Origin: Denticeps clupeoides
Taxonomy: Eukaryota; Chordata; Actinopteri; Clupeiformes; Denticipitidae
Assembly (NCBI RefSeq): GCF_900700375.1
Contig: NC_041721.1
Coordinates: 6,552,598-6,616,597, forward strand
Direction of reading: 5' to 3'
Length of the DNA stretch: 64,000 bases
In this document: one piece after another, positions 23,295 to 40,658 of the stretch
How positions within the stretch are numbered: position 1 is the stretch's first letter
How the letters are laid out: every line of letters starts with the position of its first letter
Notes under the pieces: generated by a model
Told to the model about the DNA's origin: nothing
What the model saw: only the letters and a program-made list of their open reading frames with translations
Database searches by the model: none
Translations under genes and position numbers: made by a program

Positions 23295-23316
23295 AGGACG
23301 GCAGAGGCAATAGGGA

Positions 23317-23320
<4 letters not shown>

Positions 23321-23354
<34 letters not shown>
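23321..23354. repeat. (GA)n microsatellite
   Basis: About 17 consecutive GA units. Confidence 0.95.
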
Positions 23355-23357
<3 letters not shown>

Positions 23358-23847
23358 GGCAGGTGAATGAGAGCAAGGGAGGAGGAGGAAGAAATCTGTG
23401 TGTCTCTTCACTCTGATTGGTTGTAAATTGTGACACTGGAAGTTTAAAAATCCCATCTCAACAGCTGTAGGTAATGTAATAACCGTTTATGATCGCCATG
23501 ACAACGTATTTGATGTAAACATGAGTGGGCGTGCTGAGCACAGCAGCGTGTGAGAGAGAATCGAGACACAACCAGCCAAATGCGAACCGACGTTAAAAAG
23601 GGAGACGTTCTCACTATGAACTGCTTCTCAGTTTGGTCTCATCTGAGAAGAATGGAAATAAAAATGAACCACACGCACGTGAAAAAAAAACAAAAAAAAC
23701 AACAACAACCGTTCTAATCGGCGACATTTATTCCACGGAGATCATTTATTCCACGGAGATCATCATTCGCGGACCTGTCTGGTGGCATCTGAGCGTCCCC
23801 CAGATCCCCGGCTGCTCCCGTCATGGAGCTGTGTGAATGGAGAGTGA

Positions 23848-26286
23848 TCAGAGATCTGCCGACGGGTCCCCGCGCAGACCTGCACTGTGTTTGGGCGCCA
23901 CCTCCTGGATGAGGTCCACAAACTCGTTCTTCTCAAGGCAGGCTCTACACTCCTCCCCCCACGACGCCAGAATCCGCTTCAGCTCCAACACTCGCATGTT
24001 GGAGAGGATCTCCCGGCTCCAATCCAACACTGGCTTGTCTGTAGCGTTAGGCACATTTTTGGAGAATTGTTATCGAACACAAAAATAATGTAAAATTGCA
24101 AATCATTCCCACTTTTTGTGTTGTCACTTTTATTGCACTGTATCTATTGTTGCACTGTATTTTGTGCACAATGTATGGAAGAATTTTGAAATGTTATCAG
24201 CTTTTGACATTTAAACACAATTTTTTTTAAAGCAATGTTTCTGAATATTTCTCTGCCACAATTTTCTGTAAATAATTCCAGTGTGCATTTTGCAGTGTTC
24301 AAAATCAACTCAGGCTCAGAAATTCAACTGGTTGAGCAATCGTTCGGCGATTGATAAATACGGAATCATACAGCCTTTCACTCTGTATGTGATTTGATGG
24401 CTGTCTCTCTTGTCTCTCTCTATTTTTGTATCTCTCTCTCTCTCTCTCTCTCTCTTGTTTGCTCATGTTCCCGACAATAGAGGAGAACGTAGCATACTTC
24501 ATTGCCTGGATGCCGAGTCGAGGTGATCGCTATTTGATTGCTACAGTACACAGTACATTCCCACTTTTTGTGTTGTCAAATGTTTTATTGCACTGTATAT
24601 ATTGTTGCACTGTATTTTGTGCACAGTGTTCTGTATGGAAGAAAACGTGTTCTATCTGATTTTGAAGTTTCATTAGCTTTTTGACATTTAAACACAGATT
24701 TTCTTTAAAGCAATGTTTCTGAGTATTTTGCTGCCACAATTTCATGTAAATAATTTCAGTGTACATTTTTATGTTCAACACGAAATTCGTATTCAAAATC
24801 AACTTGTGAAATTCAGGCTCAGAAATTTAACTGCAAAAAAAAAAACAGTTTCATCCTTCTGGGAAACTGAGCACGAGCAATCGATCAGCGATCAACCTTG
24901 AGAGATGGCAGTATTACGGATCAGCTGGTGACCTGCGCGTGCACATGTTTGTGCTACCTGCAGATGTTAATGGCAGCAGATAGGTCCATTTCAGAAATGA
25001 ACTCCCAAGTGAAACACGTAGCACTGGATAACCAACTCATACTTAGTTTCCTGGATGATTACACTGAATTTGGAAGGTGAATTTCTGAGCCTAAAATTCA
25101 AAAGTTGAATTGGAGCAAGCTGAATGACAGTATTTGAAATTTTGATGCTATTTTTTACTAGCACTCGTAGTGCATGCAATGCATGCTGGTCCAACCAGGT
25201 TGGCATGCAAAATATTCTGAAACACTGTTTCAGTACAAAAAACAACCAGTGTTTGAAATTGAAAGGCTGCTAAATTTCAAAAACAGATTTTCTTCCAGTC
25301 TTACCATATTTGCTCTATGTGCAATCTGAGCCTTACAATGTCCGCTGTCTGTATAGTTTTATAACATTTTGCTGCCAAAACAGCTCGGACCCATCTACAA
25401 AACCTTGATAGGTATGCTGTAGTATCCGGTACCATGCTGTCAGTAGTAGATCCGTTCTATCCTGAAGTTACAAGATGGTGGCTCAATGGATCAGGCTGGT
25501 TTTTCACAACACATCCTACAGATGCTCGACTGGACTGAGATCTGCCGGATTTTGAAGGCCAAAATCACCATCTGCAATGTGGCAGGGAACCTAAACTGCC
25601 TTTTCAGCAATATGAGCTACAATACAGTCAGTGAGCTTTGGCTGAATGTCCTTGTCATAATGCTATGACTGATCTGTGAATGTCTAGGACAACTTTGTTA
25701 ACTATTGTTTCATTCAGCATTTCTTGATTAATTACCAGCTAAACATTTAAGTGGTTTTGCTGCCCAAGTCTTTAAGACATAATTACAGTCTAGCAGAATT
25801 CTAACTGTGCCTTGCTTCAGAAATAGCATAAATTAATTTTTATACAACTTTAAACATAATCAAGGAATTACGTAAAACCATGTAAAAAAATTTAATTGTA
25901 AAAAATTACCGTGCCGAAGCTCACAAATCTGTACATCCCTCTTCTGGAGCCTCTGACAAATTTTGGGTACAGGGACATGGGAACTGAGGGGGCGTGCCAC
26001 GTCCGCTGTGACGCGGGCAGCAGCATCACTGGAGGCTCCCACATAGTAACACTGAGAGAGGAAGCAGGTGAGAGAGAGCACGTGAACTCATGCGAGACAG
26101 AGGCTGTACGAGCGCGTCTGTGTGTGAGCAAGTTCCCTCACTAGCCGGTTCTCTTTTCCGGTGGCCACGGCACAGGCCTGAATCAGCGCCTCCTCTGCTA
26201 TGGCAGGGCTCAGTTCAGAGTGTGTGGCCACTAGACTCCTGTAGAGACGTTCCAGGAAATCCACACACACTGATTAAAAAATAAAC

Positions 26287-26325
<39 letters not shown>

Positions 26326-27614
26326 CCTTCCAACAGGATATACAAATATTTTATTACATGTGGCAACACATTGGCAACATACAGTACAGGCCAAAAAGTT
26401 TGGACACACCTTCTCATTCAATGTGTTTTCTTTATTTTCATGATCATTTACGTTGGTCGATTCTCACTGAAGGCATCAAAACTAGTTAGTACTTAACAAA
26501 AAGTGGAGACCTGGCCTCCACAGTCACCGGACCTAAACCCAGTCGAGATGGTTTGGGGTGAGCTGGACCGCAGAGTAAAGGCAAAGGGGCCAACAAGTGC
26601 TAAACACCTCTGGGAACTCCTTCAAGACTGTTGGAGAACCATTTCAGATGACGACCTCTTGAACATGTTTTCAGTTATTTCACCTTTTTTTGTTAAGTTC
26701 ATAACTCCACAGGTGTTCATTCATAGTTTTGATGCCTTCAGTGAGAATCTACCAACGTAAATGGTCATGAAAATAAAGAAAACACATTGAATGAGAAGGT
26801 GTGTCCAAACGTTTGGCCTGTACTGTACGAATATTTTATTACATGTGGCAATATATTGGCAACATACACATGCACATACAGAGGGGCAGCGGTGGACAAG
26901 CATGTCATTGCTGCCCACTGCTCACCAAGGGTGATGGGTTAAAGGCAGAGGACACATTGTGAGTGCACTTGGTGCTGTGCTGTGGTTCACTCCAGGTTAG
27001 GACACATATGCCGTAAATCAGCCGTAAAATTGTGACTGGTCAGGTGAATGTTGGAGTGCACATGTCCACATGATGGAAAAGAAAACGAGGTTCGCTGGAG
27101 CAGGACACAGTTGATCAGTTGTCCAATTCTGATGCCCACATTGGGACTTGTTGATGGTGGACAAGGGTCAGCGTGGGTTCGTAATTAAGCTGCAGTCGCT
27201 GGACACTTTTGGTAGATCCTGGCCACTGCAGACCAGCAACATTCCAAAAGACCGTCGGTTTTGCTTCAGATGTTCATAATTTTGTGGCTGATTAGTTATT
27301 TTACATTTATAGCATTCGTTCTCAATAAAGTTAATAAGGGATCACATGAAGATAAATGGGAAATGTGTATAAATATGAACGACAGTAATGTATTAATAAA
27401 TGCGTAATTATCGAAGTGTTTACAATCTGAGGGTCGGTCTGGGACTGTCACCCGCCGGTCTGAGCCGGGACAACGCGGCGCGGTTATTTTTACGCGAGTT
27501 CCATGCCAGTGAGCCCGCTTAACAACCCGCCTCACCTTCACATTCCTCGGCACCGACGAGCTCCACAGAGGCGCCGAAAATCAAACAAGCGACGAGCACA
27601 TTCGCGCGGCGCAT
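23848..27614 (-). CDS. cdnf: Cerebral dopamine neurotrophic factor (4 exons, 179 aa)
   Basis: ER-resident, secretable neurotrophic factor of the MANF/CDNF family. Exons from the start: 27614-27536, 26269-26142, 26051-25910, 24038-23848. All phases join and the total is 540 nt. Residues 1-22 form a hydrophobic signal peptide ([17 protein letters not shown]). The mature protein has the eight family cysteines: CEVC, QAC, RLCYYVGA, KIC, QICEL and the C-terminal CRAC (CXXC) in the SAP-like domain ([20 protein letters not shown]). It ends in SADL, resembling the family's RTDL/KTEL ER-retention tails. The choice of cdnf over manf rests mainly on the head-to-head hspa14 neighbour, as on human 10p13, plus the WGEECRAC match. 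Introns contain a Tc1-like element and a duplicated 0.25-kb block. Confidence 0.93.
24107..24335. repeat. Duplicated intronic block, copy 1
   Basis: Starts CATTCCCACTTTTTGTGTTG and runs through TTGCACTGTATTTTGTGCAC, GACATTTAAACACA and GCAATGTTTCTGA to GAGCAATCG. The same order of motifs occurs again at 24553-24880. It lies in cdnf intron 3. Confidence 0.75.
24427..24455. repeat. (CT)n microsatellite
   Basis: Run of CT units between the two copies of the duplicated block. Confidence 0.9.
24553..24880. repeat. Duplicated intronic block, copy 2
   Basis: Same order of motifs as 24107-24335 with small insertions, e.g. AAATG after GTTGTC and an extra CACGAAATTCGTATT. About 80% identity by eye. 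It may be an unclassified dispersed repeat rather than a local duplication. An inverted piece (TTTCTGAGCCTAAAATTCAA) follows near 25082. Confidence 0.7.
26287..26321. repeat. (CA)n microsatellite
   Basis: About 17 CA units just upstream (in gene sense) of the cdnf exon 2 acceptor. Confidence 0.95.
26381..26828 (+). mobile_element. Tc1-like transposon, type 2, short copy
   Basis: Ends ACAGTACAGGCCAAAAAGTT and, inverted, GGCCTGTACTGT. The plus strand keeps the C-terminal transposase part ([19 protein letters not shown], then LQDCWRTI) but lacks the N-terminal half. It is flanked by a 39-bp direct repeat (26343-26381 and 26828-26868). Located in cdnf intron 1. Confidence 0.88.
26880..26998 (+). 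mobile_element. SINE family B fragment
   Basis: GGGGCAGCGGTGG joined to CTGCCCACTGCTCACC, GGTGATGGGTTAAA and GCAGAGGACACATT. The middle of the element, including the B box, is missing. Confidence 0.75.
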
Positions 27615-27891
27615 GACTCTCCTGCGGCGGAGCGCACGCTGAATAGGAAACTCAAATACCCATAAGCCTGGGCTGCACCCGCGTTCCTTCCCAAATTGAG
27701 AGGAGCCACGCCATTGGCTTAGCCCGGGGCCCGCGCTGCGTCGTTGATTGGCCGAGTGGGCCGGCCGGCTATTTTTAAACCAGACTTTTGATTGGCCGGC
27801 TTTTGAGGAGGCGCGATTCCATTGGCTCGCTTTCTGCCCGTTTTGTTCCCGACGGCTTCCGGTCGGGGCGCCGCGTTTTGCCGTTGGCGCC
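27615..27891. promoter_or_regulatory. Bidirectional cdnf/hspa14 promoter with four CCAAT boxes
   Basis: Only 277 bp separate the two start codons. The stretch is GC-rich with CpGs and carries four ATTGG (inverted CCAAT) pentamers at 27713-27717, 27747-27751, 27791-27795 and 27821-27825, spaced 34, 44 and 30 bp. This array is typical of NF-Y-driven, TATA-less promoters. Both genes act in protein folding or ER proteostasis, and NF-Y is known to serve ER-stress and heat-shock promoters. A shared regulation is inference. Confidence 0.8.
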
Positions 27892-30800
27892 ATGGCCGCG
27901 ATCGGAGTGCATTTCGGCTACACGTGTGCGTGTGTCGCGGTGTTCAAGGTAAATAATTTGTTTGGCTGGATCGGCGTCGCCGCGTGGTTCGTTTTCAGAC
28001 GTCTGAGGCTGTTCTGTAGTGGTCCTCACCAGTTTCCCCTTTCAGGATGGAAGAGCGGACGTGGTCGCAAACGATGCAGGCGACAGGGTGACGCCCGCGG
28101 TGGTGGCCTTCCGAGACACTGAACAGGTGAGGTGGGGCGTTACGAATTCATTCATTTCTACTTTTGCACGATAATCGTATTTTCCCCGTTTGGTTTCGCT
28201 TCTTTAGCAGTTGAACTCTATACTGTTTTTTTGTTTGTTTCTCTTAATAAGCTCAATAAATTTTTATTTGCAAAACGTATTCAATACAAAAATTATTACA
28301 AGGAATCGAGAGTTCGTTATTCTGAAAATGCATCATGTTTGAGTCTCTGCAGTAAGAAGGGACTCACCCCTCTGGACTGACACACACACACCACTTTTGT
28401 TATATCGTAATATTATCGATCTGTAATATTATCTATGAATGCACCGTTCCATTTTGCACAGCAGTATTTGCACTATTTTACTTTGCACATTTATTATTCA
28501 TTTCATTAGTTCAGCGCTGTCTGTCACATTGTCTACGTCTTTTGTGTAAAATGTTACTCTTGCACTGCCTGTGTTCCCTGTTTGCACTTTATGTGACCCA
28601 GTTTGTCTGTGTCACACACGTGCACTTTATGTGTGTGTGTAACTTTGTTTCACTGTTTAAATGTTACATTTGCAACTGTGGGGAACCTGTGTCTTAGGTG
28701 TGAGATGGCAGGGGGAAATGCATGGATGGAGGTCTCCCTCTGACGTGGATTTGGGTGCGAAATGATGAACTTTAATTCCAATATATTCTTATCTTTCAGA
28801 TTGTTGGCATTGCAGCTAAGCATGGAAGAATTAGGAATGCAACTAACACCGTTGTCAAAGTGAAGCAAATCCTGGGGAGAAGGTGCGTCTTTAAACGTTT
28901 CGGCGTTGCACAAAATTCAGATCAATTTTTCAGATCTGTTGACTTTGAAAGATCAGCTTGTCCAACTTTTCTTCTGTGAGAAGAAGGGTTCTGTGCGCAT
29001 CATGGGTACTGCAGTACTAAATGAACGTTAAGAAAAATCACTCGCGATGTCACATGGGTTTCTTTTGTACGTGCCGAAACTTGTTTCCAGGCTTGTTTTT
29101 TCGTGGATCTTATGTCTGTGTGGCTCTTATGTCTGTCTGGATTGCTGGGGGTCTTGCCGGGTCAGTTAAGCCTGGACTGGCCTGGCCTGGGTTTCTGGTG
29201 TAAAATACATGCTCATTTCACTTTAGCTGTGGTGTTGGTTTAAATCTCTGTTTCGGTGCTTTCAGTTTTGATGACCCAGAAGCACAGGCACATCAGACAG
29301 ACAGCAAATGTCCAGTATGTCTTATTAATTGATTGATTAATTAATAATAGAAATTACTATTTTGAGTCCACAGTGAAAACTGTTTGTTAAAATCCTTTTT
29401 ATCAATGCTTAAGGTTGTAAATAAAGGGGACATGCCCCAATATGAGATTGACACCGGAAAAGGAACCAAGCATGTATCACCTGAAGAAATTGCAAAGTTA
29501 GTCTTCCATAAAATGAAAGGTGAGACATATCGAGACCGTTCTGTACAAAGATCCAGCAGTCCAGCTTGGTGGACCACTGATCTGCTTTTTTCTCTGCAGA
29601 AACGGCCCAGTCAGCGCTGGGATCTGACGTCACCGATGCTGTCATCACAGTGCCTTTTGAGTTTGGGGAAAAACAGAAGAATGCCCTCCGGTAAGCTGCA
29701 TTCTATTCGTGTGCGGTGTTTGTTGCATACCACATAGGTGCTCTGTGTGTTTGTTCTGATTTCCCTCCATGATTGTGGACATTTTAGCTGCAGTAGTGCT
29801 GATATCTTGTGGTTCTCCATTTCTTATGTTGTACAGAACTCCATAAACACACACGTTATGAGCACAGTACAGGTACAATACTGATTCAGCCCTCTTGCAC
29901 TCTGGGATGAAATAAGCGTGATGTTTGTGGATTATTCCCGCTTCCGTTGAATAGCCTGACGCTTCAGATTTGCACTGCATGTAACTGTTCAGCTTTCGTG
30001 AGCGTACGGATAATTGTGTTTCAGATTTGCAGCAGAGGAAGCCGGGTTTAATGTCCTGAGACTAATTCATGAGCCATCAGCAGCTCTGCTTGCTTATGGC
30101 ATCGGACAGGACTCTCCGTTTGGCAAGAGGTACTGCATGCATGTCATGCTTCTTTCAATCAGAATCAGAATATAATACAAATATGATGCAAAATAAACAA
30201 TTTAAATTAATGGGTGAGGTTGAAACCTTCTTGCACATGATTAAAAAAAACGACTGGTTCACACGTCCGTGCAGAGGTGTGAAAATGGTAACGTGTGTTT
30301 CACTCTCGCCAGCCACGCGCTGGTATATAAACTGGGCGGGACGTCACTTAGCGTGACTGCACTGGAGGTGAACAGCGGAATGTACCGCGTGCTGTCTACA
30401 CTCACGGACCACAGCACGGGCGGGGAGAGCTTCACGCAAGCGCTGGCGCAACACCTCGCTTCAGAGTTCAAGAAGTAAGTTCAGACCATTCACCTAGAGG
30501 GACAGCCGGCCATGTGTGTGCACGTCCGATTTTGTCAAAAATAAGGCTCTATCAACATGGTATTGTGCCTATATTTAATATATTTCATACACAAATTTAA
30601 TACATATTAATGTTTTTATTTTTTAATATATAAATGAGCAGTGGTAAGGAAGCGGACCCGATTACTGGGTTCGGTTGTGGATTCACCAAGGTGCCACTGA
30701 GCAAAGTACAGTCTCCACACACTGCTCCACACAGTTTTGTTCAATGTAGTACAGAATGTTTAAGGGGGCGATGTAACTTCTGCGAGTCCTACATTAATTA

Positions 30801-33800
30801 TCTTGTTGTAACTCCTTTTATGACACTGAATACTAATATGCATTCACATCTGAGATTTGCTCTTCTCTCTATTTACACCTCTTTCTTTAATATGAAAAAA
30901 TGCTGAGATTGTGATCATTACATTTTCCTGATGAAATATGCATCAATCTCTGCCATATGTCTATTAACTGAATGCTAACTTCTTTAGTCTGGGCTATACG
31001 GGATCATGCTTCATGGAGATCCTATGGTCTGAGAACTTAATCTGGTTGGAATAAGTATATTTTCAATTATGATTTTCATTCATTAATAGGGACTGATTTA
31101 CATTAAATTTGTTTGACTGAAGCTTTTATCCAAATTGACTTATGCCAGCTTTACACAGTCCAAAATATGACTATCAGACATGTTTTAGTCTTTTAGTATT
31201 GAATCATGCAAAAAGTGACCGACTTAACTGTGGGTGTGAAAGAGCCACAGTTTTTACTAAATCATAGCCTGAGACAAGGCTGTGATGTATGACCAGCATT
31301 AGTGACAAGGTGGCTTTACAATTGACACTCTGTTCATGGTATTTACATTTAAAATTGTGTAGGCAACGAGGTAAATGACCAGTAGCCAACAATTCCTTCA
31401 GTTTTGATTTTGGTAATGAGGGAATATTTTACATTTATGTTCAACGCGTAGCTTCGCTAAAGCCAGAAATATACTTGCTGTGAGCTATGTATGAGTATAC
31501 GTACACAGTTGCTTTGTTAATGTTTGTGCTGATCTATTTGGGTTACTGTGTGTCGTAATCTGTAGTGTGTACTCCTTACCACCTTACCAGTGTTGAGGCC
31601 GCAAACCAAATGAATGAATACCTGTATCTGAAAATTGTCATCTGTTGAGTGCTGATCTTGCAACACTGCCCCTAAAAAATGATTGCATCCATGCACCAAA
31701 ACTGACTCAACAAATGCAGGACACAAGCAGCGGCTATACGTACATAGTTAACAGCAAGTATATTTTTCTGCCTTTATTAGACCAATCATTAAAGTGTTAA
31801 TTTTTCTCTGTGACCTCAAAGTTTCCATGAGTATTATAAAATATAAAAATGGTTCAGATTTGGTCCAGTGACATTTATTGCTTACTGCATTTGTTTTGTA
31901 AAGCTGAAGAATTCTGCTTGAATGACTAAATAAGATCCTTCTAATAACCTTTGATGTGTGTATGTTGCCAGGTCTTTCAAGCAAGATGTTACTGGCAACC
32001 CCAGAGCAATGTTGAAGTTGATGAACAGTGCCGACGTAGCTAAACACACGCTCTCCACGCTGGGAAGTGCCAACTGCTTTGTGGATTCCTTGTATGATGG
32101 GATGGATTTTGAGTGCAATGTGTCACGGTGGGAACTCTCTCTGGCATTTTATAAAGCACGACCTTGAATCTGAAGTTGAATCTGCAGTTAAAGGTCATTG
32201 TTCCTTTGTCCACAGAGCCCGGTTTGAGCTTATATGCTCTTCACTTTTTAATAAAAGTATTCAGCCAATCAGAGCACTCCTAGAAGAAGTCAGTCTGTCA
32301 ACAAGTGACATCAGCAAGGTAAGTAGAAGTGTTGGTTTTCAGAAAGAGTACAAGAGTTTGATTTCTGTATCCGCAACACGCACATTTCTTTCTCTGTTTG
32401 CTCTGCCCTTCAGGTGGTCCTATGTGGAGGTTCAGCCCGAATTCCCCGGCTCCAACAGATGATCCAGGATCTGTTTCCTGATGTAGAACTTCACAGCTCC
32501 ATTCCTCCGGATGAGGTCATTCCAGTGGGTGCTGCCATGCAGGCTGGCATCCTGGTGGGCAGGGAGGACCTGGCACTTGGAGAGGACTCTGTAACTGTTG
32601 ACTGCTGTGCCAAGGACATCCTGGTCAAGGTACATTGGGATGTGTGCTACACCAAGCAGCTTCAGAGTGTGGAAAGCAGAAATCAGAGCAAAGGGCGGCT
32701 ATTTTGAAGAAACTAGAATATAAAACATGTTTTCAGTTATTTCACCTCTTTTTTGTTAAGTACATAACTCCACATGTGTTCATTCATAGTTTTCATGCCT
32801 TCAGTGAGAATCTACCAACGTAAATGGTCATGAAAATAAAGAAAACACATTGAATGAGAAGGTCGGTCCAAACTTTTGGCCTGTACTGTATGCCTTTAAT
32901 ACGTGTCTCTTTAAGTATAAAATGTATTAATGAAGTATTCATCTATCAAATTAGAGGATGCTTGGTGTGGATAATTAGTTTCTCCTATCAAAGATACAGG
33001 TATCTAATAAACTGATATTTAAAGAAACATATTACGTGGTTGATATGTGATAATAGCCTTCTGGTAATTGGATTCAGTAGGACCCAAGAAATATGATACA
33101 AGATGTTCAGTTATTCTGACTAGAGTTATGTCTCAATATTAGAAATGTCACATTTAAATGAGTGGGAAATTTGGTTTTGGAATTTTTTTTAACTCCCAGG
33201 AAAAGCAACTGACTCGTATGCAAATAGCTTTTAATTATGCAAGAAAATTAGCCCTTTGTGCTACAGAATGATTCTAATTAATTTTGACAATATTATTGTT
33301 TGTATGATTTTTTGTGTTTAAGGTTTTTCAGTGAAGTTGTAGGAGTCATGTGTCAGTATAATGGTTGCTTGCTCCAGAATAATCATGAATATAGTCCTGC
33401 TCATAAGGATGTTTCAAATTAGCTAAATTTAACAGGCACTCCTGGCCGGTTCAGCATAATGACTAGTGGAGAGTTGCACGAGCACCAACACCTTGTTTTC
33501 TTTTTGCATCCTCTTGTGTAGGAGGTGGATGACTCCGGACTGGACGTGTTCACTGTTTTATTCCCCTCTGGTACTCCGCTCCCTGCGCGTCGGCAACACA
33601 CCTTACATGGACCGGGCAGCCTGGCCTCCATCTGTCTGGAACTGTACCAGGCACAGCAATGCCTGGCGCAGGTAGGCACCACGCATGCTCTCACCATGCA
33701 TGCCGGATGTGGGTGTCTGGCCGCTGTTTGCTGTCGTCATTTGCGTGTGTTAATTGATAGAGCTAAACAGAGTGTGGCGCATCAATGTCTTTTTTTATTT

Positions 33801-34077
33801 ATTTATAGATAATTCTGGGAGATCTGGAACCCAAAGAGAAGAATCATGATCTTGATACTGTGATCACCATGAAAAGGTCTGCCCTTTTTTTTTTTTTTTT
33901 CTCCAAGGCTGATGTCAGATCAGTTATTTACCTACTGAAATATACCTTGGCTTTGGGTTTTCATAGCGCATGGGTGTGTGTGTGTGTGTGTTCCATAGGG
34001 ATGGCTCACTCCACGTCACCTGTACGGAGCAGCACAGTGGACGATCAGAGGCTGTTACCATAGCAGCAGCATCCTGA
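27892..34077 (+). CDS. hspa14: Heat shock 70 kDa protein 14 (HSP70L1/Ssz-like; 14 exons, 501 aa)
   Basis: Atypical Hsp70 that in mammals forms the ribosome-associated complex with DNAJC2. Exons: 27892-27948, 28046-28126, 28800-28882, 29266-29314, 29414-29519, 29600-29690, 30025-30129, 30313-30474, 31972-32127, 32216-32318, 32414-32629, 33522-33671, 33809-33876, 33999-34077. Phases close at 1506 nt. The ATPase fold is evident: [20 protein letters not shown] (phosphate 1), [33 protein letters not shown] (connect region), KLGGTSLSV (phosphate 2) and [15 protein letters not shown] (adenosine motif). As in the family, the peptide-binding region is short. The human protein is 509 aa. Start follows GGCGCC. 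The 3' end is only 0.6 kb from the dclre1c stop codon, tail to tail. Introns hold SINE B and Tc1-like fragments. Confidence 0.97.
30640..30735 (+). mobile_element. SINE family B fragment
   Basis: GAGCAGTGGT, then AAGGTGCCACTGAGCAAAG and CTCCACACACTGCTCC, the central part of family B. Located in hspa14 intron 8. The B box is degenerate. Confidence 0.65.
32663..32889 (+). mobile_element. Tc1-like transposon, type 2, 5'-truncated
   Basis: Keeps the 3' end of the transposase region (CAGAAATCAGAGCAAAGGGC) and the right terminal repeat ending GGCCTGTACTGTA. It starts only about 33 bp after the donor of hspa14 exon 11 (32629). Confidence 0.85.
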
Positions 34078-34704
34078 TTCCCACTGGTTTCCATGGAGAG
34101 ATGGAGCCTTTCACTCCATCTGACGTCTTGCTGAAACCCTGCAGTAATCGTGATTAATCAATATACAGATGTTGGCTTTGTGTCTGTTACTTGATCCTTC
34201 CAGAATAAAAGCTGTATATATGTGAAATGGAAACTCTCCTCATTTCTCAACCGTCTATGCCTGCTGTGGTTTGCTTTGCACTCGTGTGGAGTTGCACGTG
34301 TGCTGGCTGATGTTCATCTCTACTTGCATGTGAGAGTTCATTTTCTGGTGCAGTTGCGCTAACAGGTGCATGTTTTGGAGAAACAAGAAAAAACATACGG
34401 ATAAAAAGGTACTTGTACTGAATTAAATTATTTGGTTTATAATCAGCATCTTTGCATATTAAATGTTTATTCAACAGTGGTTTCCCATCATAGCTTTCAA
34501 TATATGCTGTTCCATATAGAAACAAGTGTAATATCCACACTAAGGCACACACCGTGAGACAAAAAAACAAGCCAGGGAGGTAGAGCTTTTGACTGACATA
34601 TGCTGTCTTGATTAGTCAAGTTATTCAAAGTTAATAGTTGGCACTCTGTGAAATTTACATAATTATGCATCTCAAAAAGCATATCAAATCTGCTGGATCC
34701 ATCA
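34078..34704. other. Tail-to-tail spacer hspa14 / dclre1c
   Basis: It holds the two 3' UTRs. On the plus strand an AATAAA at 34204-34209 (CCAGAATAAAAGC) is a good poly(A) signal for hspa14. No trace of an intervening gene (SUV39H2 in human) was seen. Confidence 0.7.

Positions 34705-40658
<5,954 letters not shown>

Larger units (their letters stand above)
20288..23847. other. Intergenic region between shank3 and cdnf
   Basis: No coding exon recognised. It should hold the shank3 5' UTR and promoter, which I cannot pinpoint. It is dominated by simple sequence: poly-A/poly-G-rich purine tracts at 22320-22440, a long (TG)n-type tract near 22943-23033, and (GA)n at 23321-23354. Confidence 0.5.

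Noticed and set aside
23848-27614. manf instead of cdnf
   Set aside because: The head-to-head hspa14 partner and the sequence around WGEECRAC favour cdnf. manf lies elsewhere in vertebrates.
27748-28122. Plus-strand frame running through hspa14 exon 1 and intron 1
   Set aside because: It starts in the promoter and reads through the splice donor. The hspa14 exons account for the coding signal.
28380-28660. Possible LINE 3' UTR (repeated TTTGCAC and CACTTTATGTG motifs) in hspa14 intron 2
   Set aside because: Suggestive wording, but no coding part or defined ends to support it.
31090-31150. Possible SINE/LINE tail (GCTTTTATCCAAATTGACTTA)
   Set aside because: It resembles a common fish repeat tail but is too short and isolated to assign.
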